Assembly (NCBI RefSeq): GCF_008244685.1
Contig: NZ_VTFT01000002.1
Span: 372,001 to 436,000 of the forward strand
Source: Luteimonas viscosa
GTDB taxonomy: Bacteria > Pseudomonadota > Gammaproteobacteria > Xanthomonadales > Xanthomonadaceae
Direction of reading: 5' to 3'
Length of the DNA: 64,000 bases
Below, one piece after another: positions 1 to 12,792 of this stretch. Numbering within the stretch: the first letter of the stretch is position 1; every line of letters begins with the position of its first letter. A model generated the notes under the pieces. That model made no database searches, was not told the origin of the DNA, and saw only the letters and a program-made list of their open reading frames with translations. Made by a program: the position numbers and the translations under genes.

Positions 1-81
1 GACGGCGATCTCGACGAGTTCGTGGAAGCCAGCCTGAAATCGGGCCTCGAGGCCGGTTCCAAACGCATCGACGCCGTGTGA
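1..81 (+). CDS. prfB: Peptide chain release factor 2, C-terminal end (partial)
   Basis: The window opens in frame with 26 codons and a TGA stop. The residues DGDLDEFVEASLKSGL match the conserved C-terminus of RF2 (E. coli ends with a closely similar DGSLDQFIEASLKAGL). Here the protein runs about ten residues further. RF2 releases peptides at UGA and UAA stop codons. prfB directly upstream of lysS is the usual order in Xanthomonadaceae and many gammaproteobacteria. The programmed-frameshift region cannot be seen because the 5' part lies outside the window. Confidence 0.85.
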   Translation, partial: DGDLDEFVEASLKSGLEAGSKRIDAV

Positions 82-158
82 TCCATGGCGGCGGGTGATG
101 GTCTGTCGGAGGCGCTGAAGCCGGCAGGGGCCGAACCACTGGCAGGGGGCCATGCATC

Positions 159-243
159 TGTCATCCCGACCGCAGGGAGGGATCCTGGGCCGGACTGCCT
201 CGATGCAGCCGAAACCGGATCCCTCGCTCCGCCCGGGATGACA
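159..243. repeat. Imperfect inverted repeat, dispersed-repeat type
   Basis: The left arm (about 159-185, TGTCATCCCGACCGCAGGGA...) and the right arm (about 217-243, ...CTCCGCCCGGGATGACA) are inverted copies around a spacer of about 30 bp. Arms of the type GTCATCCCG...GGGATCC are common dispersed extragenic repeats in Xanthomonadales. The element sits between prfB and lysS and could act as a weak terminator or mRNA-end stem-loop; that role is inferred. Confidence 0.6.
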
Positions 244-260
244 AACCATTAGGCTGTCCC

Positions 261-308
261 GATTCCCGATTCCCGATTCCCGATTCCCGATTCCCGATTC
301 CCGATTCC
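261..308. repeat. Heptanucleotide tandem repeat (GATTCCC)6.9
   Basis: Six complete GATTCCC units and a partial seventh (GATTCC) run without a mismatch from 261 to 308. They end 12 nt before the lysS start codon and occupy the place where a ribosome-binding site is expected. Repeats of this family occur widely in Xanthomonadaceae. A uniform short tandem array can change copy number by slipped-strand replication. Confidence 0.9.
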
Positions 309-320
309 AGACCACCCCAC

Positions 321-1844
<1,524 letters not shown>

Positions 1845-1886
1845 GGCGATTCCGCGCCTCTGACGGACGATACGGTGCGCTGGCGA

Positions 1887-1902
1887 GGGCCGCCGGCGGC
1901 CC
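1887..1902. repeat. 16-bp perfect palindrome between lysS and rpfG
   Basis: GGGCCGCCGGCGGCCC is a perfect palindrome 43 bp after the lysS stop. It has no following T-tract, so it is not a convincing intrinsic terminator. It may be a stem that stabilises the lysS mRNA end or a protein-binding site. Confidence 0.4.
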
Positions 1903-2019
1903 CGGAAGGGCGGCGCAAAACCTGCGCATTTAGGGCATGATTCGGTCAGATTGTGACCTGCGGACGGGCGGATTCCCGTTCATTTCGTAAACCAGGTCGC
2001 AGAACGGGAGGGATCCGAC

Positions 2020-3168
2020 TTGGGCACAGGACTTGCTTACGACTATTCCATCAGGCGGCGGTCCGAAAGCGGACGACCCGACCCGTCGCCCCCGGGACCC
2101 GCCGAGCACATGAACATCGTCATCGTCGACGACCAGACATCCGCCCGCACGATGTTGCGGCACATCCTCGAGGACATCAGTCCCGAGCTGGAAGTGCTCG
2201 ACTTCGGCGACCCGCAGCAGGCGCTGCGCTGGTGCGAGGAGAACCGTCCGGACCTGCTGCTGCTCGACTACCGCATGCCGGTGATCGACGGGCTGGAGTT
2301 CGCCCGCCGTTTCCGCAAGCCGCTACTGCATCGCGACGTGCCGATCGTGCTCGTCACCGTGGTCGGCGACGAGCCGATCCGGCAGGCGGCGCTCGATGCC
2401 GGCGTCATCGATTTCCTGGTCAAGCCGGTGCGCCCGCGCGAACTGCGGGCGCGCTGCCGCAACCTGCTGCAGTTGCGGCAACAGTCGGAGTCGATCAAGC
2501 AGCGCGCGCTCTCGCTCGAACAGCGGCTGCTGTCGAGCATGCACGAGGTGGAGGAGCGCGAACGCGAGACCCTGCACCGGCTCGCCCGCGCGATCGAATA
2601 CCGCGATTCCGGCACCAGCGCCAACCTCGCGCGACTGGCCGCGATCGCCGGCCTGGTCGCGGAACAGCTGGGGATGTTCGAGGACGAAGTGCGGATGATC
2701 GAGCTGGCGGCACCGCTGCACGACATCGGCAAGATCGCGATCCCGGACTCGGTGCTGCTCAAGCCCGGCCCGCTCGACGAAACCGAAACGGCCCTGATGC
2801 GCGAGCACCCGCGGATCGGCTACGAACTGCTCACCGGCAGCCAGAACCGCTTCATCCAGATGGGGGCGACCATCGCGTTGCGCCACCAGGAGCGCTTCGA
2901 CGGCAGCGGCTACCCCGACGGGCTTGCCGGCGACCAGATCCCGCTGGAGGCACGCATCGTCGCGGTCGCCGACGTGTTCGATGCGCTGGTGTCGAAGCGG
3001 CCGTACAAGCGAGCCTGGAGCGTCGACGAGGCGCTGGAGTACATCGAGGCGCAGGCGGGCAAGCTGTTCGATCCCGCATGCGCGGCGGCCCTGCTCCGGA
3101 GCCGCGACCGGATCGACGATATCTGCCAGCGCTATCCTGCCGCGACGAGGGTCCCCGGCGTTGAGTAA
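2020..3168 (+). CDS. rpfG: RpfG, HD-GYP response regulator (cyclic-di-GMP phosphodiesterase)
   Basis: Two-domain regulator acting downstream of RpfC in DSF signalling; the family degrades cyclic di-GMP. The receiver domain (about residues 30-150) has the phospho-acceptor D83 in LLLLDYRMP. The HD-GYP domain (about 195-370) has H234-D235 in [11 protein letters not shown] and the GYP in DGSGYPDGL. The usual HHE motif reads H289-Q290-E291, so one expected metal-ligand histidine is glutamine. Two starts are possible: TTG at 2020, with GGGAGG at 2006-2011 (spacing 8 nt), giving 382 residues, or ATG at 2110, giving 352 residues beginning MNIVIVDDQ. The TTG has the better ribosome-binding site. The gene ends inside the start of rpfC, suggesting coupled translation. 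Confidence 0.93.
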   Translation: MGTGLAYDYSIRRRSESGRPDPSPPGPAEHMNIVIVDDQTSARTMLRHILEDISPELEVLDFGDPQQALRWCEENRPDLLLLDYRMPVIDGLEFARRFRKPLLHRDVPIVLVTVVGDEPIRQAALDAGVIDFLVKPVRPRELRARCRNLLQLRQQSESIKQRALSLEQRLLSSMHEVEERERETLHRLARAIEYRDSGTSANLARLAAIAGLVAEQLGMFEDEVRMIELAAPLHDIGKIAIPDSVLLKPGPLDETETALMREHPRIGYELLTGSQNRFIQMGATIALRHQERFDGSGYPDGLAGDQIPLEARIVAVADVFDALVSKRPYKRAWSVDEALEYIEAQAGKLFDPACAAALLRSRDRIDDICQRYPAATRVPGVE

Positions 3169-5311
3169 GGGTGTCGTCCCGTTGTTCGACCTGATCCGGG
3201 GTCGCCTGGCCGGTCGCCCGGACAGCGAGCACGGCCAGGCCAGCGTGCGCGTGGTGATGCTGGCGGTGGTGTACCTGTACCTGCATTTCGCGTTCGGCTC
3301 CGACCCCGCACTGGCGCGCCCGCTGGCCACCTCGCACGCCATCCTGGTGGTGGATTTCGTCATCGCCTTCGGCATTCTCGCCTGGATCGTCGCCAGTCCC
3401 GGCGTGTCGCACCCGCGCCGCGTGCTGGGCATGGTGATCGACAACGTGCTGATGGGCACCGGCATGTACCTGCTCGGCGAGAAGCTCGCGCCGATGTACG
3501 TCATCCTGCTGTGGGTCACGATCGGCAACGGCCTGCGCTACGGCCCACGCTATCTCTACACCGCGATCGGCTTCGCCGCGTTCACCTTCTCGACCGTGGT
3601 GCTCTACACCCCCTACTGGCAGGTCAACGCGTGGCTGGGATGGGGCCTGGTGATCGGCCTGGTCGCGGTGCCGCTGTACCTGATCTCGCTGCTACGCGCC
3701 CTGATCGAGGCTACCGAGGCGGCCAAGGCCGCGAGCGAGGCCAAGAGCCGCTTCCTGGCCAACATGAGCCATGAATTCCGGACGCCGCTGAACGGCATCG
3801 TCGGCATGTCCGAGCTGCTGATGTCCTCGAAGCTCGACGTCGACCAGCGCGACAGCGCCCAGGTCATCCAGACCTCCGCGCGCTCGCTGCAGTTGCTGGT
3901 CGACGACGTGCTCAACCTGTCCGCGATCGAGGCGGGCCGTTTCAACCGCATCGACACCGACTTCTCGCTGCGCGAGCAGCTCAAGGGCATCCACGTGATG
4001 CTCCTGCCCGGCGCCCAGTCCAAGGGCCTGGCGCTCGAGCTGAACGTCGGCAAGGACGTGCCGGACCTGCTGCACAGCGACGCCAACCACCTGCGCCAGA
4101 TCCTGCTCAACCTGCTCTCCAACGCCATCAAGTTCACCGAGGAGGGGCGGGTCTCGCTGGACGTGTCCCTGCTGCAGGAACCTGCGGGCGAGCATGCGAC
4201 GCTGCGCTTCTCGGTACGCGACACCGGCATCGGCATCCCGGCGCCGGCACTCGAGCGCATCTTCGACGCGTTCGAGCAGGTGGAGTCCGGCCGCGGGCGT
4301 CGCTTCGGCGGCACCGGCCTGGGCACCACCATCGCCAAGGCCCTGACCGAACTGCTGGGCGGAACGATTGCCGCGGAAAGCGAGGTGGGCGCGGGCTCGC
4401 ATTTCCGCGTGGACCTGCCGCTGCGCCTTGCCGAGGTGCAGGCGGTGCCGGAGGGGCGCGGACAGGACAACGTCATCGCCTTCGCCGATCCGTTCGTGCG
4501 TCACCGCGCGCGCGTGCGCTCGCTGCGCATCCTGGTCGGCGACGACCAGCCCGCCAACCTGATGGTGATGCGCAAGCTGCTGGAGAAAGCCGGGCACCGG
4601 GCCTTCATCGTCAACGCCGGCGAGGACATCCTCGACGCGATCGAGAACCAGCAGTTCGACGCCGTCGTCACCGACCTGCACATGCCCGGCATCAGCGGCC
4701 TGGAAGTGATCAAGCAGGCCCGCTTCATGGAGGCGGGGCGCAGGCGCACGCCGTTCATCGTGCTCAGCGCCGATGCCACCAGCGAAGCGCAGGCCGAGTG
4801 CGAGCGGGCCGGTGCGTTCGCCTATCTGACCAAGCCGATCGCGGTCGATCGCCTGCTGCAGAAGCTGGCCGAGATCGCCGAAGGCAATGCCGACGTCACC
4901 CTCCCGGCCGCGCAGGCGCCGGCCGCGGGCGAAGCGCCTCAGACGGTGGTGTCCAAGCACATCCTCGACGAGTTGCGGGAGATGGGGCTCGGCGAAGAAT
5001 TCGTGCAGCGGTTCCTCGCCGAGTGCGCCCGCGATGCGCGCAAGTGCATCGCCGACATCGAGTCGACGGGCGGCGAGGGCAGGTGGGACGAGTTCCGCGA
5101 CGTCTGCCATGCGCTCAAGGGCACCGCCGCCAACATGGGCGCGATGCGCCTGAGCGAGACGGCGTCGGCCGGCATGCGCATGCCGGTGGAACAGCTCGTC
5201 CGCGAGTGGCAGGGCATGAGCAACCGGATGCGCCAGCAGCTGGAACACGCGCTCTCCGCCCTGCGCGAACAGGGCGATCTGGTTCCCCTCGAGGCCGACG
5301 CCGACGCCTGA
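3161..5311 (+). CDS. rpfC: RpfC, DSF-sensing hybrid histidine kinase
   Basis: 716 residues from the TTG at 3161, which overlaps the rpfG stop by 8 nt; no ATG fits the family N-terminus better. Five hydrophobic segments in roughly residues 25-180 form the membrane input domain typical of RpfC. A HisKA domain follows with H204 in [12 protein letters not shown], then an ATPase domain with [10 protein letters not shown], a receiver with D505 in VTDLHMPG, and a C-terminal HPt domain with H650 in [13 protein letters not shown]. RpfC senses the fatty-acid signal DSF, passes phosphate to RpfG and restrains RpfF. It is convergent with rpfF, 42 bp away, as in Xanthomonas, but rpfH is absent. Confidence 0.95.
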   Translation: MSKGVVPLFDLIRGRLAGRPDSEHGQASVRVVMLAVVYLYLHFAFGSDPALARPLATSHAILVVDFVIAFGILAWIVASPGVSHPRRVLGMVIDNVLMGTGMYLLGEKLAPMYVILLWVTIGNGLRYGPRYLYTAIGFAAFTFSTVVLYTPYWQVNAWLGWGLVIGLVAVPLYLISLLRALIEATEAAKAASEAKSRFLANMSHEFRTPLNGIVGMSELLMSSKLDVDQRDSAQVIQTSARSLQLLVDDVLNLSAIEAGRFNRIDTDFSLREQLKGIHVMLLPGAQSKGLALELNVGKDVPDLLHSDANHLRQILLNLLSNAIKFTEEGRVSLDVSLLQEPAGEHATLRFSVRDTGIGIPAPALERIFDAFEQVESGRGRRFGGTGLGTTIAKALTELLGGTIAAESEVGAGSHFRVDLPLRLAEVQAVPEGRGQDNVIAFADPFVRHRARVRSLRILVGDDQPANLMVMRKLLEKAGHRAFIVNAGEDILDAIENQQFDAVVTDLHMPGISGLEVIKQARFMEAGRRRTPFIVLSADATSEAQAECERAGAFAYLTKPIAVDRLLQKLAEIAEGNADVTLPAAQAPAAGEAPQTVVSKHILDELREMGLGEEFVQRFLAECARDARKCIADIESTGGEGRWDEFRDVCHALKGTAANMGAMRLSETASAGMRMPVEQLVREWQGMSNRMRQQLEHALSALREQGDLVPLEADADA

Positions 5312-5353
5312 CGCTGGCGCTGCGGCCGAGCCCGGCCCGGGCCCGGACGCGGG

Positions 5354-6283
5354 TCAGCCCATCCGGGTGCTGCCGGTTCCCTCGTTGCCGATCACGGCCT
5401 CGTCGGGCTCCGACGGGCGCTTGAGCTGGGCGCGCACCAGCCGCTCCATGATCCGCAACTGGCGGTCGCCGAGTTGCAGCGCGGTGTCGACCCAGATCCG
5501 GGTGATCCGCATCAGTTCTTCGTGGGTGACCGGGTTGGCGCCCTCGCGGACACGGTGCAATGCCAGCCTCGCACCGGCCGAGCGCCGGTTCTGGCGGACG
5601 ATCTCGTGCACCGCGCGCACGCCTTCGCCCTTGGGCACGAGCACGTCGACCAGGCCCATCCGATGCAGCTCGTCGCTGCTGTACATCACCCCGGAGAGCA
5701 TCATGTCCTCGGCGACCTTCGGGCTGACCCGCTGGGTCAGCAGCGAGTAGGCGCCCATGCCCGGGAACAGGCCGAACATCACTTCCGGGAAGCCCATCTG
5801 CACGCCCTTCTCGGCGACGATGGTCTGGCAGGCCAGGGCGAGCTCGAAGCCGCCGCCCAGCGCATCGCCCTCGACCAGGCCGATGGTGTGCGCGTTGGGG
5901 TGGATGCGGCTGTGCAGCAGGTGGATGCTGTCGACGCACTCGCTGGCATAGCGCAGCAGTCCGTCGCCGTCGCGCGCCTGGATCAGCTTCAGGAACAGCG
6001 CGAGGTCGCCGCCGAGGTTGAAGACGTGGGTATCGGAGCCCAGCACGACGTGGGCGAGATGCGTGGGCGACTCCTTCGCGGCCTGATCGATGGTGTCGAT
6101 CGCATGGCGGGCGAACAACCGGAGCTCGCGCAGCATTTTCGGCGAGAAGCAGGCCCGGTAGGACGCGTCGGCGAACGCCTGCTGGGCATGCATGTAGCAC
6201 CAGTGGGTGTCGTTGGACGCATCGTGTTCGACGCGGATGGTATTGAAGGAGTGGTCGCGGTGCAGCAGCTCGACGTTGGTCAT
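5354..6283 (-). CDS. rpfF: RpfF, DSF synthase (crotonase fold)
   Basis: 309 residues from the ATG at 6283, preceded on its strand by AGGGGA. RpfF makes the diffusible signal factor (cis-unsaturated fatty acid) by combined thioesterase and dehydratase action on hydroxyacyl-ACP. The crotonase core shows ALGGGFELALAC and FPEVMFGLFPGMGAYS. E147 and E167, 20 residues apart, correspond to the two catalytic glutamates of Xanthomonas RpfF (E141/E161). The gene lies downstream of rpfB on the same strand with a 176-bp gap, and tail-to-tail with rpfC. Synthase, ligase, sensor and effector are therefore all present. Confidence 0.96.
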   Translation of the reverse strand: MTNVELLHRDHSFNTIRVEHDASNDTHWCYMHAQQAFADASYRACFSPKMLRELRLFARHAIDTIDQAAKESPTHLAHVVLGSDTHVFNLGGDLALFLKLIQARDGDGLLRYASECVDSIHLLHSRIHPNAHTIGLVEGDALGGGFELALACQTIVAEKGVQMGFPEVMFGLFPGMGAYSLLTQRVSPKVAEDMMLSGVMYSSDELHRMGLVDVLVPKGEGVRAVHEIVRQNRRSAGARLALHRVREGANPVTHEELMRITRIWVDTALQLGDRQLRIMERLVRAQLKRPSEPDEAVIGNEGTGSTRMG

Positions 6284-6459
6284 GAGGGTCCCCTGGGGGC
6301 CGCCAGGGTCACGTCGGACCAGGGGTGTTGGCGGCCGGAAAATGTGAAGTGCGTCCGACCGCCCGATTCTATGCACCCATGTCGCGCGGTATGCAAGCAA
6401 TTTCTGCCCGGCAGCGGCAGTTTGTGCCGCGCGGGGGACCGGGCAGGCTCACCCCGGGT

Positions 6460-8133
6460 TCACGCCGCCTCGTCCCGCAGGGCCCGTCGGAGGATCTTGC
6501 CGACGTTGGTTTTGGGCAGTTCGTCACGGAATTCGACGAATTTGGGCTGCTTGTAGCCGGTCAGGTTCTCCCGGGCGTGGGCCTTGACCTGTTCCACCGT
6601 CAGCGCCGGGTCCTTGCGCACGATCACCAGCTTGACCGCCTCGCCGGACTTGTCGTCCGGGACCCCGACCGCGGCGACTTCCAGCACCCCGGGCATCATC
6701 GCGACCACGTCCTCGATCTCGTTCGGGTAGACGTTGAAACCCGACACCAGGATCATGTCCTTCTTGCGGTCGACGATGTAGAAGAAGCCCTTCTCGTCCA
6801 TCTTCGCCATGTCGCCCGTGTGCAGCCAGCCGTCGGCATCGATCGCGGCGGCCGTCTCCTCCGGCCGGTTCCAGTACCCCTTCATCACCTGCGGGCCCTT
6901 CACGCAGAGCTCGCCGACCTCGCCGACCGGCAACTGGTTGCCGTCCTCGTCCTTGACGCAGACGTCGGTGGACGGCACCGGCAGGCCGATCGCGCCGTTG
7001 TAGTCGGCCAGGTCCATCGGATTGATGCAGGCGGCGGGCGAGGTTTCGGTCAGGCCGTAGGCTTCGACCAGGGTGACGCCGGTGGCCTTCTTCCACCGCT
7101 CGGCCACTGCGCGCTGCACCGCCATCCCGCCGCCGAGGGTGAGGTGAAGCTTCGAAAAATCGATCTCGTCGAAGCCGGGGGTGTTCAGCAGCCCGTTGAA
7201 CAGGGTGTTGACGCCTGTGATCGCGGTGAACGGCTCGCGCTTGAGCTCCTTGACGAAGCCCGGCATGTCGCGCGGATTCGTGATCAGGATGTTCTTCGCA
7301 CCGTACTTCATGAAGACCAGGCCGTTCGCGGTCAGGGCGAAGATGTGGTACAGCGGCAGCGCGGTGACGATGACTTCCTGGCCGAGCTTGACGTTGGTGC
7401 CGATCCACGCCGAGGCCTGCTGCATGTTGGCCACCAGGTTGCGGTGGGTGAGCATGGCGCCCTTGGCCACGCCGGTGGTGCCGCCGGTGTACTGCAGGAA
7501 GGCGATGTCCTCGTGGGTGATCGAGACGTCGGGCAGTTCATGCTTGCTGCCGAGCGCAAGCGCGTCGCGGAAGCGCACCGCCGACGGGATGTCGTAGTCG
7601 GGCACCATCTTTTTCACGTTGCGCAGCACGAAGTTGACGATCGCGCCCTTGGGGAAGCCGAGCATGTCGCCCAGGCCGGTGGTGACGACATGCCGCAACG
7701 CGGTGTCGGCCAGCACCTCCTGCACGGTCCTGGCGAAGTTGTCGAGCACGAGGATCACGCTGGCGCCCGAATCCACCATCTGGTGCCTGAGCTCGCGCGC
7801 GGTATACATCGGATTGACGTTCACCACCGTGAGCCCGGCGCGCAGGATGCCGAAGGTCGCGATCGGGTACTGCAGGCAGTTGGGCATCATGATCGCGACG
7901 CGATCGCCCTTCTTGAGCTTGAGTTCCCCGAGCAGGTACGCGGCGAACTGGCGGCTGAGCTCGTCGACCTGCGCGTAGGTCAGCGCCTTGCCCATGCTGG
8001 TGAACGCCGGTCGGTCGCCGAACTGGCGGATCGACTGCTCGAGCACGGCCGGGATCGACGCGAATTCGTCGACGTCGATCTGATGCGGAACTCCGGCCGG
8101 ATACTGCGCGAGCCAAGGGCGTTGCGTCGTCAT
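6460..8133 (-). CDS. rpfB: RpfB, long-chain fatty acyl-CoA ligase (FadD-like)
   Basis: 557 residues from the ATG at 8133, which has GGAGGGG just upstream on its strand; an in-frame ATG at 8166 lacks a comparable site. The ANL-superfamily AMP-binding motif [16 protein letters not shown] is present, followed by [18 protein letters not shown] and the C-terminal lysine motif [15 protein letters not shown]. In this family RpfB activates free fatty acids and helps turn over DSF, linking the signal to beta-oxidation and lipid synthesis. It is upstream of rpfF on the same strand, the standard rpfB-rpfF order. Confidence 0.95.
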   Translation of the reverse strand: MTTQRPWLAQYPAGVPHQIDVDEFASIPAVLEQSIRQFGDRPAFTSMGKALTYAQVDELSRQFAAYLLGELKLKKGDRVAIMMPNCLQYPIATFGILRAGLTVVNVNPMYTARELRHQMVDSGASVILVLDNFARTVQEVLADTALRHVVTTGLGDMLGFPKGAIVNFVLRNVKKMVPDYDIPSAVRFRDALALGSKHELPDVSITHEDIAFLQYTGGTTGVAKGAMLTHRNLVANMQQASAWIGTNVKLGQEVIVTALPLYHIFALTANGLVFMKYGAKNILITNPRDMPGFVKELKREPFTAITGVNTLFNGLLNTPGFDEIDFSKLHLTLGGGMAVQRAVAERWKKATGVTLVEAYGLTETSPAACINPMDLADYNGAIGLPVPSTDVCVKDEDGNQLPVGEVGELCVKGPQVMKGYWNRPEETAAAIDADGWLHTGDMAKMDEKGFFYIVDRKKDMILVSGFNVYPNEIEDVVAMMPGVLEVAAVGVPDDKSGEAVKLVIVRKDPALTVEQVKAHARENLTGYKQPKFVEFRDELPKTNVGKILRRALRDEAA

Positions 8134-8278
8134 TCCATCCCCTCCACGGAGCTGTGAGGCCGGCATTCTGGGCGATACCGTTCAGTATGGATTGGAGCAT
8201 AGGCTCCAGGGACTGGCAAGGCGCGCACAGGGGCCGTGAGGAGCGCGCCGCGTGCGGGCTTCCCGTAGAGTACGGGCC

Positions 8279-8776
8279 ATGGAAACAGGTATCGCAGGGT
8301 TCGCAGCCGGTACCGGTGCAGGGGGCGCGGGTTGGGTGCGCGCATGCATCCGCGCGATGGCGGCAGTGGGGTTCGCCACGCTGCTGCTGTGCGCCGGCTG
8401 CGTTCGAGACGATCCGGAGGCCGCGCTGCGAAAGACGGTGACGGACATGCAGGCTGCGCTCGAACAGCGCGATGCTGCTGCGATGCAGCAACATCTCGCG
8501 GACGACTTCATCGGCAACGACGGGCTCGATCGCGACGGCGCCCGCCGGATGACGGCGGCCTACCTGCTGCGCCATCGCGACATCGGCATCAACGCCGGTC
8601 CCCTGCAGGTCGACATGGCCGATACCCATGCCGTCGTGCGCTTCACTGCCATGCTGCGCGGGGGTTCCGGTCGACTGTTGCCGGACGCCGCGCGTGTCTA
8701 CGAGGTGGAAACGGGCTGGCGACTCGACGATGGCGACTGGAAACTGGCCAGCGCCAGCTGGAAGCCCGCGTTGTAG
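8279..8776 (+). CDS. Small lipoprotein-like protein, SnoaL/DUF4440-type fold likely
   Basis: 165 residues from the ATG at 8279; a later in-frame ATG at 8357 would give 139 residues starting MAAVGFATLLLCAGC. The hydrophobic stretch ending LLLCAGC resembles a lipoprotein signal, though position -3 is cysteine rather than the usual leucine. The rest (LRKTVTDMQAALEQRDAAAM, then a C-terminal LDDGDWKLASASWKP) has the helix-then-sheet look of NTF2-like proteins, which are common as small envelope proteins of unknown role. It is divergent from rpfB. Function is not known. Confidence 0.7.
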   Translation: METGIAGFAAGTGAGGAGWVRACIRAMAAVGFATLLLCAGCVRDDPEAALRKTVTDMQAALEQRDAAAMQQHLADDFIGNDGLDRDGARRMTAAYLLRHRDIGINAGPLQVDMADTHAVVRFTAMLRGGSGRLLPDAARVYEVETGWRLDDGDWKLASASWKPAL

Positions 8777-9116
8777 ACGGACGCTGCGGCGGGCAGGACT
8801 TCCGCGTTACGGGAGCCTATGCAGCCTTGCGGGCGGCGAGCTGGCGGAGTACGTAGTGGAGCAGGCCGCCGTGGCGGGTGAGTACGGACCGCTTGCGCGG
8901 CACTGCCGCGCGGTCCGTGCGAACGCCCGCCGCGCTGCGGCGGGCAGGACTTCCGCGTTACGGGAGCCTACGCAGCCTTGCGGGCGGCGAGCTGGCGGAG
9001 CACGTAGTGGAGCAGGCCGCCGTGGCGGGTGAGTACGGACCGCTTGCGCGGCACTGCCGCGCGGTCCGTGCGAACGCCCGCCGCGCTGCGGCGGGCAGGA
9101 CTTCCGCGTCGGGAGC

Positions 9117-11897
<2,781 letters not shown>

Positions 11898-12005
11898 GGG
11901 GCAGGGGTTCCTGTGGCTGCGGGCTGCAGGGTTGCCATCGAGTCTACGCCGGTTCATGTCGCGACCCCGAGACGGAATGGCATCCGCAGCCGATATGCGG
12001 ACGTC

Positions 12006-12042
12006 GGTATGCCTCGCCAAGTATGTATAATTCATCCATACC
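12006..12042 (+). promoter_or_regulatory. vapBC promoter with overlapping inverted repeats (candidate operator)
   Basis: A perfect -10 hexamer TATAAT lies at 12026-12031 in an A+T-rich patch. GGTATG (12006-12011) and GTATG (12021-12025) are inverted against CATACC (12037-12042), so the -10 box is bracketed by inverted half-sites. This is the layout expected for autoregulation by a VapBC complex. No clear -35 box is visible. The predicted transcript start is about 12037, giving a short leader. Confidence 0.6.
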
Positions 12043-12063
12043 GTTTCGCTCATGGAGTCCGCC

Positions 12064-12309
12064 ATGGAAGCCACCGTTGCCGAGCGCGGCCAGATCACCC
12101 TGCCCAAGGCGGTGCGCGACGCGCTGGGGCTGACCAAGGGCACGCTGCTCAAGGTCGAACTCGAGGGCGGGCGCATCATCCTGCGCAAGAACGTGGACGA
12201 CGCGATCTCGCGTGCCCGCGGCCGCTTCCGGCTGCCCGAGGGCGTCAGCACCGACGACGTGATGCGCGAGCTGCGCGGCCGCGCGCCGGGCGACCCGGTC
12301 GACCCCTGA
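12064..12309 (+). CDS. vapB: VapB-type antitoxin (AbrB/SpoVT domain)
   Basis: 81 residues from the ATG at 12064, preceded by GGAG at 12054-12057; an in-frame ATG at 12052 would add four residues. The N-terminal swapped-hairpin DNA-binding domain begins MEATVAERGQITLPKAVRD and is typical of AbrB-type antitoxins. The C-terminal part, expected to wrap the toxin, contains SRARGRFRLPEGVSTDDVMR. It is followed 9 bp later by vapC. The pair is inserted between acnA and acnB and probably binds its own promoter at 12006-12042. Confidence 0.88.
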   Translation: MEATVAERGQITLPKAVRDALGLTKGTLLKVELEGGRIILRKNVDDAISRARGRFRLPEGVSTDDVMRELRGRAPGDPVDP

Positions 12310-12318
12310 CCGCGGCCC

Positions 12319-12750
12319 ATGATCGCGATCGACACCTCCATCCTGATCGACCTGCTCGGCGACGATGCGCGCATGGCCGATGCCGCCGAGCAGTGCGTGC
12401 GCGACGCGCTGGCACAGGGCCCGGTGGTGCTTTGCGACGTGGTGGTGAGCGAAATCACCGCCGGCCTCGGCCACGGTACCGACATCATGGACGTGGTCGA
12501 GGAGATGGGCATGCGCTACCTGCCGGTCGAGCGCCGCGCCGCGATCCGCGCCGGCGAGATGCAGCGCCGCTTCAACCAGCGGCGACGCGCGGCCGGGCAG
12601 GGCGGGCAGGTATCGCCGCGCACGGTGCCGGACTTCATCGTCGGCGCGCACGCGCTGCTGCAATGCGCGGGCCTGATCACCCGCGACGCCGGCTTCTTCC
12701 GCGACTACTTCAAGGGCCTGAAGGTGATCGCGCCCAAGCCCGCCGCCTGA
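12319..12750 (+). CDS. vapC: VapC-type toxin (PIN-domain ribonuclease)
   Basis: 143 residues. PIN-domain toxins are Mg-dependent RNases, usually cutting tRNA or rRNA when the antitoxin is degraded. The acidic catalytic residues are in place: D5 in IAIDTSILIDLL, E45 in VVVSEIT, D105 in VPDFIVGAHAL and D123 in LITRDAGFF. Nothing suggests inactivation. It lies 9 bp after vapB in the same operon and 42 bp before acnB, so readthrough into acnB is possible. Confidence 0.9.
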   Translation: MIAIDTSILIDLLGDDARMADAAEQCVRDALAQGPVVLCDVVVSEITAGLGHGTDIMDVVEEMGMRYLPVERRAAIRAGEMQRRFNQRRRAAGQGGQVSPRTVPDFIVGAHALLQCAGLITRDAGFFRDYFKGLKVIAPKPAA

Positions 12751-12792
12751 TTGCCAACTGACTCCCGCCCCCTTTATCCGGAGAACCACATC

